A stretch of 64,000 nucleotides of DNA from an uncultured Clostridia bacterium. GTDB taxonomy: Bacteria; Bacillota; Clostridia; Oscillospirales; Oscillospiraceae. Both the position numbers and the translations under genes were made by a program. Below the pieces are notes generated by a model. It saw only the letters and a program-made list of their open reading frames with translations. It ran no database searches and had not been told where the DNA came from. Below are positions 1-6,459 of this stretch, one piece after another (within the stretch, counting starts at the first letter, position 1; the number at the start of each line of letters is the position of its first letter). The stretch is from contig CAMWFH010000001.1 in the NCBI GenBank assembly GCA_947173485.1, positions 186,001 through 250,000 on the forward strand. The letters run 5' to 3'.

Positions 1-382
1 GGGGAAAGCGACCCCCGCCCCCCCCGTTGGCCCCGCTCTGGGCCAGCACGGCGTGAACATCGCCGCTTTCACCAAGGAGTTCAATGAGCGGACCAAGAAC
101 GACATGGGCATGATCATCCCCGTGGTCATCACCGTCTACGCCGACCGCTCCTTCACCTTCGTGACCAAGACCCCCCCGGCTGCGGTGCTCATCAAGAAGT
201 ACTGCAACATCGACAAGGCTTCCGGCGTGCCCAACAAGACCAAGGTGGCCACCATCAGCAAGGCCGATGTCCAGAAGATCGCGGAGATCAAGATGCCTGA
301 CCTGAACGCGGCCAGCTTGGAATCCGCCATGAGCATGATCGCCGGCACCGCCCGCTCCATGGGCGTGGTCGTGGGCGAGTAA
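1..382 (+). CDS. rplK: 50S ribosomal protein L11 (5' end outside window)
   Basis: L11 is a large-subunit protein of the GTPase-associated centre that binds 23S rRNA domain II. The reading frame is open from base 2 and begins inside the protein with [19 protein letters not shown], the conserved N-terminal L11 motif. Only about the first 10-15 residues are missing. The C-terminal rRNA-binding half ([20 protein letters not shown]) is intact and ends in TAA. rplA follows 13 nt downstream with its own GGAGG, the usual rplK-rplA pair. The GTG at base 53 is internal and not the real start. Confidence 0.97.
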   Translation, partial: GKATPAPPVGPALGQHGVNIAAFTKEFNERTKNDMGMIIPVVITVYADRSFTFVTKTPPAAVLIKKYCNIDKASGVPNKTKVATISKADVQKIAEIKMPDLNAASLESAMSMIAGTARSMGVVVGE

Positions 383-395
383 GGAGGGTGCAGAG

Positions 396-1088
396 ATGTT
401 TAGAGGTAAGAAATATAAGGACAGCGCCAAGCAGATCGACCGCTCCGTCCAGTATGAGCCCCAGGATGCCTTTGCCCTGCTCTGCAAGACCGCTTCCGCC
501 AAGTTCGACGAGACCGTCGAGCTCCATGTGAAGCTGGGCGTCGACTCCCGCCACGCCGACCAGCAGGTCCGCGGCGCCATCGTCCTGCCCCACGGCACCG
601 GCAAGACCCGCCGGGTGCTGGTGTTCGCCAAGGGCGACAAGGCCGAGGCCGCCAAGGCCGCCGGCGCGGACTTCGTAGGCGAGATGGACATGGTGGAGAA
701 GATCCAGAAGGAGAACTGGTTCGACTTCGACGTGGTGGTCGCCACCCCCGACATGATGGGCGTGGTGGGCCGTCTGGGTAAGCTGCTGGGCCCCAAGGGC
801 CTGATGCCCTCCCCCAAGGCCGGCACCGTCACCCCCGACGTGGGCAAGGCTGTGCAGGAGGTCAAGGCCGGTAAGATCGAGTACCGCCTGGACAAGACCA
901 ACATCATCCACTGCCCCATCGGCAAGGTCTCCTTCGGCCCCGAGAAGCTGAGCGAGAACTTCAACGCCCTCATGGGCGCCATCATCAAGGCTAAGCCCGC
1001 CGCCGCCAAGGGCCAGTATGTGAAGAGCTGCGTCACCGCCTCCACCATGGGCCCCGGCATCAAGATCAACGCCGCCAAGGGCGTGTGA
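396..1088 (+). CDS. rplA: 50S ribosomal protein L1
   Basis: L1 forms the mobile stalk near the E site and in many bacteria represses its own operon. The 230-residue length is typical. The family signatures are present: [19 protein letters not shown] in the middle, and [20 protein letters not shown] followed by a region rich in K, G and Y. The start is ATG 396 behind AAGGAGG. A strong terminator follows, so rplJ-rplL are not in this transcript. Confidence 0.98.
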   Translation: MFRGKKYKDSAKQIDRSVQYEPQDAFALLCKTASAKFDETVELHVKLGVDSRHADQQVRGAIVLPHGTGKTRRVLVFAKGDKAEAAKAAGADFVGEMDMVEKIQKENWFDFDVVVATPDMMGVVGRLGKLLGPKGLMPSPKAGTVTPDVGKAVQEVKAGKIEYRLDKTNIIHCPIGKVSFGPEKLSENFNALMGAIIKAKPAAAKGQYVKSCVTASTMGPGIKINAAKGV

Positions 1089-1124
1089 GCTCACGTTCAA
1101 AGACATCGTCACATAGCGCACAAG

Positions 1125-1155
1125 AAGGCCGTCCGTGAAAACGGGCGGCCTTTCC
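1125..1155 (+). terminator. Terminator of rplKA
   Basis: AAGGCCGTCCGT and ACGGGCGGCCTT form a long stem with a GAAA tetraloop, followed by a T-rich tail (TTCCGCTTGCCTTTC). It lies 36 nt after the rplA stop. Confidence 0.85.
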
Positions 1156-1157
1156 GC

Positions 1158-1186
1158 TTGCCTTTCTTCTGCCGTTATGCTATACT
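1158..1186 (+). promoter_or_regulatory. Promoter of the small membrane protein gene
   Basis: TTGCCT (1158-1163), a 17-nt spacer and TATACT (1181-1186), about 40 nt upstream of the ATG at 1226. The match to the sigma-A pattern is good. Confidence 0.65.
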
Positions 1187-1225
1187 GCATATACCAGGTC
1201 CATAGTTTGATAGGAGGTATATGAC

Positions 1226-1465
1226 ATGAAAAAGGCAGGCTTGTCCGTTACACTGTTCGTGTTCGCTTTCATCGCTTCTTACCTGTTTTGCTGCTACTTG
1301 ATCCCAGGCTGGAGGATCAAGCTGTATGCCGATCCTCTGACGTATTTTTTTGCAAGCGTAAAACATATGGTATTTTTGAAGAGCCTGGTCTCCCTTGTGG
1401 CCGGCGCAGTCACCGGCGCGCTCCCTATCGTCATCTGCAAGCTGGCTGTGCAGGAAAACAGGTGA
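1226..1465 (+). CDS. Small membrane protein, function unknown
   Basis: A 79-residue protein with two hydrophobic segments, about residues 6-27 (LSVTLFVFAFIASYLFCCYL) and 52-73. The loop between them is rich in Tyr and Phe. Start ATG is preceded by AGGAGGTATATGAC, and the gene has its own promoter. No motif was recognised. It is monocistronic, ending in a GC-rich hairpin and facing the convergent gene at 1564-2229. Confidence 0.65.
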   Translation: MKKAGLSVTLFVFAFIASYLFCCYLIPGWRIKLYADPLTYFFASVKHMVFLKSLVSLVAGAVTGALPIVICKLAVQENR

Positions 1466-1479
1466 CCGCCTGTTCGATC

Positions 1480-1509
1480 GAGCCGCCGCCCTATCCTGGG
1501 CGGCGGCTC
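1480..1509 (+). terminator. Hairpin between convergent genes
   Basis: Perfect 12-bp inverted repeat GAGCCGCCGCCC / GGGCGGCGGCTC with a TATCCT-type loop. It has no good T-tract on either side, so termination is only probable. Confidence 0.5.
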
Positions 1510-1563
1510 ATCAGTCTGTCGGGGGATATTTTGTCCTTCGTCTTTATATACCCAGGCTTTCTA

Positions 1564-2229
1564 TCATCTTCGCCGGGACTCTATCAGGTGCTCCCATAAG
1601 AACAGCGTCAGGAGCGAGAAAAAGCCCAGCATCCAACTATAAACGGGGAACAGGAGCCGGACCCAGCCGCTGCGGGCGACCACCGGCAGCGCTCCCCCGG
1701 CTGTCTGCCGGTAGACGGTGAGGGCATCATAGACGATCGTTCCTTCCGGGAACTGTTCTGTGGGAAGGCGTTCCGCCGGCGGCTGGCGGAGCGCGTCCGC
1801 GTGTCCCGCCGCGGGGAAAGAGCCCTGGTACGCCCCCGTCTCCAGGTCGTACTGATAGACCGTATACCGGTCCTGCCAGAGGAGCAGGGAGCTGTCCCTC
1901 CCGGTCATCTGCGTATCTGCGGTGTGGTCGTGCCAGGGCACCGATACCGCCCAGAGGAACGCGCCATCCCCATCATAGGCATTGACCGCGCCGCTGTCCG
2001 CGTATAGGATGTAGATATAGTCCAGGTATGTGCAGACCGCTTCGATCGGACAGGGCACGAACAGCGGGCGGGCCTTCAGTGCCCCATAGTTTTCGCCTGT
2101 CTGTATGGGCAGAAGGATGATATGGCGGAGGCCGAACAGGACAAAGGCCAAACACGCGCTCATCCGCAGCAGCTCTGCCACCGCTCTGCCTAGGCGGACC
2201 GGCGCGGAGGATCTCTTCAAACCGGCCAC
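1564..2229 (-). CDS. Membrane-anchored hypothetical protein
   Basis: Reading from a GTG at 2229 gives 221 residues: a hydrophobic segment near the N-terminus (about 20-40), an extracytoplasmic part containing DGDGAFLWAVSVPWHD-type strands that resemble single beta-propeller blades, and a C-terminal transmembrane segment (YSWMLGFFSLLTLFLW). The frame stays open to an ATG at 2322, but the promoter lies at 2255-2283. The GTG preceded by AGGGGAGAAAGGGG is therefore the likely start. Function is not recognised. Confidence 0.6.
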   Translation of the reverse strand: MAGLKRSSAPVRLGRAVAELLRMSACLAFVLFGLRHIILLPIQTGENYGALKARPLFVPCPIEAVCTYLDYIYILYADSGAVNAYDGDGAFLWAVSVPWHDHTADTQMTGRDSSLLLWQDRYTVYQYDLETGAYQGSFPAAGHADALRQPPAERLPTEQFPEGTIVYDALTVYRQTAGGALPVVARSGWVRLLFPVYSWMLGFFSLLTLFLWEHLIESRRR

Positions 2230-2254
2230 CCCCTTTCTCCCCTTCTTTTTCCTG

Positions 2255-2283
2255 AGTATACCATAAACGCATCCCTCTGGCAA
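2255..2283 (-). promoter_or_regulatory. Promoter of the 1564-2229 gene
   Basis: On the minus strand: TTGCCA (2278-2283), a 17-nt spacer, TATACT (2255-2260). It lies inside the apparent upstream extension of the reading frame and so argues for the GTG start at 2229. Confidence 0.7.
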
Positions 2284-2320
2284 CGGCCGCCTGGACCGAC
2301 CCAACTCGTGCGGACAGCAC

Positions 2321-2345
2321 AAAAAGCGCGGGGGCGGTCCCGCGC
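2321..2345 (-). terminator. Terminator after the ClpP-like gene
   Basis: On the minus strand GCGCGGG and CCCGCGC pair across a 6-nt loop and are followed directly by TTTTT. It lies 30 nt past the stop at 2374. Confidence 0.8.
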
Positions 2346-2373
2346 CGCCTCCGCGCCCTCCAAACGTGGTCCC

Positions 2374-3060
2374 CTAAGAGGACTGCTTCCCCGCCTCGAT
2401 CTGCTCATAGAGCCGGTCCAGGGCATCGGACAGGGTCCCTACCTGGTCGATCAGCCCCAGCTCCACCGCCCGCTCCCCATAGAGGACCGTGCCCACATCC
2501 GCCGCCATCTCGTCTGTGGCGAACATCAGCCGTTGGAACTCCTCCGGGGAGATCCGGCTGTGACGGGTGACGAAGCTGACGATCCCCTCCTGGACCTTCT
2601 GGAAGTAGCGGAAGGTCTGGGGCGCGGCGATGACGGTGCCGGTGGTCCGCACCGGGTGGACCACCATCGACGCCGAGGGCACGATCATGCTCACCTTGGG
2701 GGCCACCGCCAGGGGCACACCGATGGAGTGGCCGCCGCCTAAGACCAGGGAGGCAGTGGGCTTGCGCATCCCGGCGATCATCTCCGCCAGGCCCAGGCCG
2801 GCCTCGATGTCGCCGCCCACGGTGTTCAGGAGCAGCAGCAGGCCGTCGATCTCCTCGTCCAGCTCGATGCTGGCCAGCAGGGGCATGACGTGTTCATACT
2901 TGGTGGTCTTGGTGTTCTCCGGCAGGGTGTTGTGGCCCTCGATCTGGCCGATGATGGTCAGGGTGTAGATGTTGCCCCGGCCCGTGCGGCTCATCGACGC
3001 GCCCAGGTCCACCAGCCGCTGGCCGTCCTCCTCCCGGGAGCTTTGGGTCTCGTCACTCAT
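2374..3060 (-). CDS. ClpP-fold serine protease (TepA/SppA-like)
   Basis: A 228-residue member of the ClpP/crotonase superfamily, closest by eye to Clostridial ATP-dependent-protease-like / TepA proteins. Features seen: TLTIIGQIEGH strand, LLLNTVGGDIEAGLGLAEMI (the ClpP NSPGG-like turn), VLGGGHSIGVPLAVA holding the probable nucleophile Ser, and MVVHPVRTTG with the probable catalytic His. There is no signal peptide or membrane segment, so it should be cytoplasmic. The ATG at 3060 is preceded by AAGGAGGGATATCCCT; the longer open frame upstream has no such site. It lies 58 nt after the SLOG gene and probably shares its transcript. Substrate unknown. Confidence 0.8.
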   Translation of the reverse strand: MSDETQSSREEDGQRLVDLGASMSRTGRGNIYTLTIIGQIEGHNTLPENTKTTKYEHVMPLLASIELDEEIDGLLLLLNTVGGDIEAGLGLAEMIAGMRKPTASLVLGGGHSIGVPLAVAPKVSMIVPSASMVVHPVRTTGTVIAAPQTFRYFQKVQEGIVSFVTRHSRISPEEFQRLMFATDEMAADVGTVLYGERAVELGLIDQVGTLSDALDRLYEQIEAGKQSS

Positions 3061-3118
3061 AGGGATATCCCTCCTTTTCAGGAGTAGGATGCCCCTGACC
3101 GGCGAGATCATACCCTGG

Positions 3119-3619
3119 TCAGATGCTGATATCGATATAGGGCACCTGCCGCCGCATGGCGTACTCCAGGGTCTGCCGGGTGCCGCCGGGCACACCGCTG
3201 TAGGCGGCGATCAGCAAGGAGCAGTGGTCCACCAGATAGCGGTTGCGCCGCTGGATGCAGCCGGGCTGGTAGCTGTCCTGGATCAGGGTCTCGTAGTCGC
3301 ACTGCCCCAGGACCGCCTGGTAGCGCGCCTGCTGCTCCTGGGACCAGCCCTCGGCCTGCTGGCCATAGGGGATGGCCGCCTCCAGGGTCAGCGGCAGGCC
3401 CTGCCGCCGCAGCGCCAGCACAGCCTCGGCAAAGTAGATATCGCAGCCCTGGGCCATACCGCAGATATAGTGGGTGAACCCCGACTCGTAGGCCGACAGG
3501 ATCGCGCCGGTGAGCCGCTCCTTCAGCGCCACGCACCGCGCGTCCCCCTCGTCCTCCCCCCAGGGCAGCTTGCTGGGCCGGTGGCCGGTAAAGCTGCAAG
3601 TGATCGGGACCCCTCGCAT
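3119..3619 (-). CDS. SLOG-family protein (DUF1273/YpsA-like)
   Basis: A 166-residue Rossmann-like SLOG domain. The N-terminal CSFTGHRPSKLPWGEDE motif and the GMAQGCDIYFAEAVL motif are the two nucleotide/ligand-pocket signatures of the YpsA group. The C-terminal GVPGGTRQTLEYAMRR matches the closing helix. SLOG domains bind nucleotide-derived ligands, and the YpsA group has been linked to DNA metabolism and cell division. Start ATG has GGAGGGAGGCGGGCCT in front. It is followed by the ClpP-like gene. Confidence 0.8.
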   Translation of the reverse strand: MRGVPITCSFTGHRPSKLPWGEDEGDARCVALKERLTGAILSAYESGFTHYICGMAQGCDIYFAEAVLALRRQGLPLTLEAAIPYGQQAEGWSQEQQARYQAVLGQCDYETLIQDSYQPGCIQRRNRYLVDHCSLLIAAYSGVPGGTRQTLEYAMRRQVPYIDISI

Positions 3620-3674
3620 AGGCCCGCCTCCCTCCTGCCCCCCTCCGGCAGGGGCGGTCTTTTTTTGACACGGC

Positions 3675-3710
3675 AGAAAGGCCCCCGGAGAGGCATCGCT
3701 CTCCAGGGAC
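3675..3710 (-). terminator. Terminator after the E2-like gene
   Basis: On the minus strand CCTGGAGAG pairs with CTCTCCGGG across a short loop and is followed by GGCCTTTCT. It lies just past the stop at 3722. The T-tract is modest. Confidence 0.55.
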
Positions 3711-3721
3711 CGAAACAGCCC

Positions 3722-4579
3722 TTACTCCCCGGCAGACGGCTCCTCCCCGCCGGCGGCGGCCTGGTCGAAGGCACCCTCCAGCAGCTCCGGCCGGCGGAGG
3801 TAGCGCCGGAAGGCCTGCCAGACCCGGGCGTACTCGTTGCCGGTGCAGATGCGCTCGTCCAGGACGAAGGCCAAGGGGATGAGCTTGGCGGAGATATCGC
3901 CGGTGAAGTAGTTGGGGATGGGCTTGCCCATGGAGACGAAGATGCCCGTGGTGCCGAACTCGTAGATATGGTGGTAGATGGCCCCGGTGTTGATGGAGGC
4001 CAAGTTGGTGATGAACAGGCTGGTGTGGAAGGGGGAGAGGTCGATGATCTTCCGGGGCAGCAGGCCCCACTGGTCCAGCCGGTAGGCCAGGCCGATGACC
4101 AGGCGCATCAGCCCTGGCACGGAACACAGCCAGTCCACGAACTTATCCGTATTGTTCCGCACCACCGGGATCTGGTTCAGCTTGATGATGTCCTCTACCT
4201 TCTGGTTGATGGAGAAAAGGTCGTCCCCCGGCTCCAGGAAGATCTTGCAGGGGGTCTCGTCGGGGGTGCCGTCCGCCCGCTTTTTCAGGATCACGAAGCT
4301 GACGCAGAAGTGGTCACGGTCGTAGCAGGTCCGGTTCATGATAAAGCGGTTGATGTAGGGGAAGCGGAGGGCGGTCTTGTAGTAGGCGGCGATGATCAGG
4401 GCCATGTGGCTGACCCGGATGCCGCGGGTCCGCTTGACCGACTGGGTGTAGGCCTTGAGGATCTCCATGTCCGCGTACTCGGTGATATAGTTCTGGGCGT
4501 CGTATCGCCGGGGCATGATATGGGGGATGGCCCGGGTGATGGCGGTCATCCCGCGGGTCTTGGTTCCGTCAGGTCTCAT
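3722..4579 (-). CDS. E2-type acyltransferase domain protein without lipoyl domain, altered active site
   Basis: 285 residues matching the catalytic (CAT-like) domain of 2-oxoacid dehydrogenase E2 subunits, with no lipoyl or peripheral-subunit-binding domain. Seen: MPRRYDAQNYITEYADM at the start, HTSLFITNLASINTGAIYHHIYEFGTTGIF in the core and the final DERICTGNEYARVW. In true E2 enzymes this last motif reads DHRxxDG; here His is Glu (E242) and Asp is Thr (T246), so classical acyl transfer is doubtful. No E1 or E3 genes are nearby. Such stand-alone homologues occur in Clostridia; their role is unknown. The start overlaps the stop of a 7-codon upstream ORF (TGATG). Confidence 0.75.
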   Translation of the reverse strand: MRPDGTKTRGMTAITRAIPHIMPRRYDAQNYITEYADMEILKAYTQSVKRTRGIRVSHMALIIAAYYKTALRFPYINRFIMNRTCYDRDHFCVSFVILKKRADGTPDETPCKIFLEPGDDLFSINQKVEDIIKLNQIPVVRNNTDKFVDWLCSVPGLMRLVIGLAYRLDQWGLLPRKIIDLSPFHTSLFITNLASINTGAIYHHIYEFGTTGIFVSMGKPIPNYFTGDISAKLIPLAFVLDERICTGNEYARVWQAFRRYLRRPELLEGAFDQAAAGGEEPSAGE

Positions 4580-4602
4580 CAGGCGTCACGCGCGCGTGCC
4601 AT
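4579..4602 (-). CDS. Possible 7-residue leader peptide upstream of the E2-like gene
   Basis: ATG at 4602, preceded by GGAGAGG 11 nt away, opens a frame reading MARARDA and then TGA. The A of TGA is the A of the ATG of the E2-like gene. The E2-like ATG itself has no purine-rich site close in front, so its translation may depend on ribosomes finishing this mini-ORF. Inference from layout only. Confidence 0.4.
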   Translation of the reverse strand: MARARDA

Positions 4603-4636
4603 CCGGCACACGTCCTCTCCATAGAATACATCTTTT

Positions 4637-4665
4637 AGTATACAACGCCTTTGCCCATTTTGCAA
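4637..4665 (-). promoter_or_regulatory. Promoter of the E2-like gene
   Basis: Minus strand TTGCAA (4660-4665), 17-nt spacer, TATACT (4637-4642). It places the transcription start about 30 nt before the mini-ORF. Confidence 0.75.
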
Positions 4666-4697
4666 ATCTTTTGTACACTTATCTATGGGAGAGGGCG

Positions 4698-5456
4698 TCA
4701 GCCCTCCGGCAGGACGGCGGTATCCTCCTGGAACTCGGTCATGGTGTCCCAGTAGCGCTTGGGCATATGGGTCATGCGGAGCTTGGGATTCAGCCGGGCC
4801 TCGATGGCCACGGTATCGTAGAACTTCCGCCACAGCCGCCGGAACTGGAGCTCCCGCCCGTCCGGCGCGGCCATCTGGAAGTCCTCCATGGGCAGGATGC
4901 GCCACTGGCCCGCCTGGTAGAACAGCCCCTCCAGGTGGGTACGGTCGTAGAGCAGGAAGGTCTCCTCCCGCATCCTGGCGCAGAAGTGGGGCCGCAGCAG
5001 GGGCAGGACCCGGTTCTTGGGGCGGATCTCCCCGGCCAGCACCCCGTCGAACTCGCTGAACCGGACGAAGCCCCGCAGCAGCTGGACCTCCCCCTCCAGG
5101 TGGCGCACGGCCTTCGATAGGGGATAGACCGCGTCGTCGCTGAGGCGGCGAAGGAGGCCGGGGCCCTCATCGTAGAGGGCCCGGATGAACCGGTAGAGCA
5201 TCATCTCCCGGTCGGGGGCGCAGGTGAGGAAGCCCTTCACCACCAACTCCTTGGCTTGGACAGACCGCTTCACCAGGCTGTTCAGGATCCGCTGGGCCTG
5301 GGCGGCGTCGGTGTCCACCCAGCGGACGGGGAACAGGGTGGGCTGTGGGTCGTCTGCCGTCTGGAAGCAGGCCGGCGGCTCCTTGTTGACGTAGATCGCA
5401 AAGATGCAGCAGAAAAAGCCCTCCAGACTGCCGTCATAGCGGTACGCGGTGTCCAT
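4698..5456 (-). CDS. TIGR03915 / DUF4130 DNA-metabolism-associated protein
   Basis: A 252-residue protein of the SAM-linked DNA metabolism family that is usually next to a radical SAM 'DNA modification/repair' protein (TIGR03916), as here. N-terminal RYDGSLEGFFCCIF and the C-terminal RLNPKLRMTHMPKRYWDTMTEF motif are characteristic. The family's chemistry is not established; a link to DNA repair is inferred from partnership and from the LexA-like box upstream of the radical SAM gene. It starts 24 nt after the TraX-like gene with GGAGGGGGAGG, so both are probably on one mRNA. Confidence 0.8.
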   Translation of the reverse strand: MDTAYRYDGSLEGFFCCIFAIYVNKEPPACFQTADDPQPTLFPVRWVDTDAAQAQRILNSLVKRSVQAKELVVKGFLTCAPDREMMLYRFIRALYDEGPGLLRRLSDDAVYPLSKAVRHLEGEVQLLRGFVRFSEFDGVLAGEIRPKNRVLPLLRPHFCARMREETFLLYDRTHLEGLFYQAGQWRILPMEDFQMAAPDGRELQFRRLWRKFYDTVAIEARLNPKLRMTHMPKRYWDTMTEFQEDTAVLPEG

Positions 5457-5480
5457 AGCAGACCTCCCCCTCCATAAAAC

Positions 5481-6353
5481 TCAACGAAGCGCCTGTATCC
5501 CCCACAGGACCAGCAGATGGGCCGGGTAGGCCCAGTAGAAGAGGCGGTGGTCGTCCGGTCCCCGCTCTCCGTTGTAGAGGACTACCAGCACCCCGGCCAG
5601 CAGAGCGAAAGCGAACTCCTGCCAGCTGGACCAGGGGGGATAGAAGATCAGGATGATGGCCAGCATGGCCCCGGCCCGGTGCAGCCGGGTCCGGCAGGGC
5701 CAGAGCAGGGCGAAGAACAGCAGGGCCCAGAAGGAATAGTCGAACTCCAGGCCGATGGAGAACAGCCTGCCAGCCCAGTCGTGGACCAGTTGATAGAGGG
5801 CCATAGCGGCGGCGGTCTTGAGGGCCCAGTCCACGATGGCCCCGGCATCAAAGGACACCCGGTCCCGCAAAAACAGCCCCAGGGCGGCGATGACCAGCAG
5901 GCCCGTCAGTATATAGGGCAGCTCCCAGACCCCGAACTGGCCAAAGACCGCCAAGATCAACGCCAGGGGGACGAGCCCCCACTTCCACCCCTGCCGTTGG
6001 GCCAGGGCCAGCCGGGGCCCCCGCAGGAACATCATCAGCAGGACCCCGCAGCCCAGGGTGAAGAAGATATTCAGGTGGGTGAATTGCTCCGGCGGTCCCA
6101 GATACCAGGCGTTCAGGGTGTAGGCGTAGGGGACCTGGGACAGGATCCCCAGGAGGAAGAGCCGCCGGGCGTACCGGGGGGCGGACCGGGTGTGCCGGAC
6201 CCCCTCCGCCAGCAGGAAAGCGTAGATCAGGAACGCCATCCGGCCAAAGGAGCGCATCCAGAAATAGGTCGGACCCCAGGGGACCAGGAGGGCCGCCGTG
6301 TGGTCGGTGACCATGGAGATGAGGGCGATGAGCTTGAGGGTGAACGCGGACAT
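5481..6353 (-). CDS. TraX family membrane protein
   Basis: 290 residues with about eight to nine hydrophobic segments. The N-terminus SAFTLKLIALISMVTDHTAAL and GRMAFLIYAFLLAEGVRHT are the TraX family signature (a conserved D-H in the first helix and F/Y-rich helices). In F plasmid TraX N-acetylates pilin; chromosomal Firmicute copies are common and unassigned, possibly acyl-transferring enzymes of surface molecules. AAGGAGG precedes the ATG. It sits between two genes that are normally adjacent and has its own unusual promoter region. Confidence 0.85.
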   Translation of the reverse strand: MSAFTLKLIALISMVTDHTAALLVPWGPTYFWMRSFGRMAFLIYAFLLAEGVRHTRSAPRYARRLFLLGILSQVPYAYTLNAWYLGPPEQFTHLNIFFTLGCGVLLMMFLRGPRLALAQRQGWKWGLVPLALILAVFGQFGVWELPYILTGLLVIAALGLFLRDRVSFDAGAIVDWALKTAAAMALYQLVHDWAGRLFSIGLEFDYSFWALLFFALLWPCRTRLHRAGAMLAIILIFYPPWSSWQEFAFALLAGVLVVLYNGERGPDDHRLFYWAYPAHLLVLWGIQALR

Positions 6354-6384
6354 TGTAAAAAGCCTCCTTGTGTAAGATGCCGCC

Positions 6385-6451
6385 AGTATAGCAGACGTTT
6401 CTTACAGAAAAAGGTCCCGCCCCTTACAAGTCCCTTACAAGTTCTTTACAG
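6385..6451 (-). promoter_or_regulatory. TraX-gene promoter with four half-sites in 11-bp register (PhoB/OmpR-like)
   Basis: On the minus strand the half-sites CTGTAAA (6445-6451), TTGTAAG (6434-6440), TTGTAAG (6423-6429) and CTGTAAG (6401-6407) start 11, 11 and 22 bp apart. The last ends exactly 10 nt before a TATACT -10 box (6385-6390), and no -35 box is recognisable. Direct repeats of 11 bp ending 10 nt from the -10 is the layout known for PhoB-type response regulators. Confidence 0.6.
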
Positions 6452-6459
6452 TTTCCCTA

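Noticed and set aside
1089..1225. rplJ-rplL expected after rplA
   Set aside because: A strong terminator and an unrelated small gene follow; these genes must lie elsewhere in this genome.
3108..4127. 339-residue minus-strand frame overlapping SLOG and E2-like genes
   Set aside because: Different frame of two supported genes; Pro/Arg/Gly/His low-complexity sequence.
2969..4624. 551-residue plus-strand frame
   Set aside because: Covers the antisense of the SLOG and E2-like genes; no domain recognised and composition is typical of a shadow.
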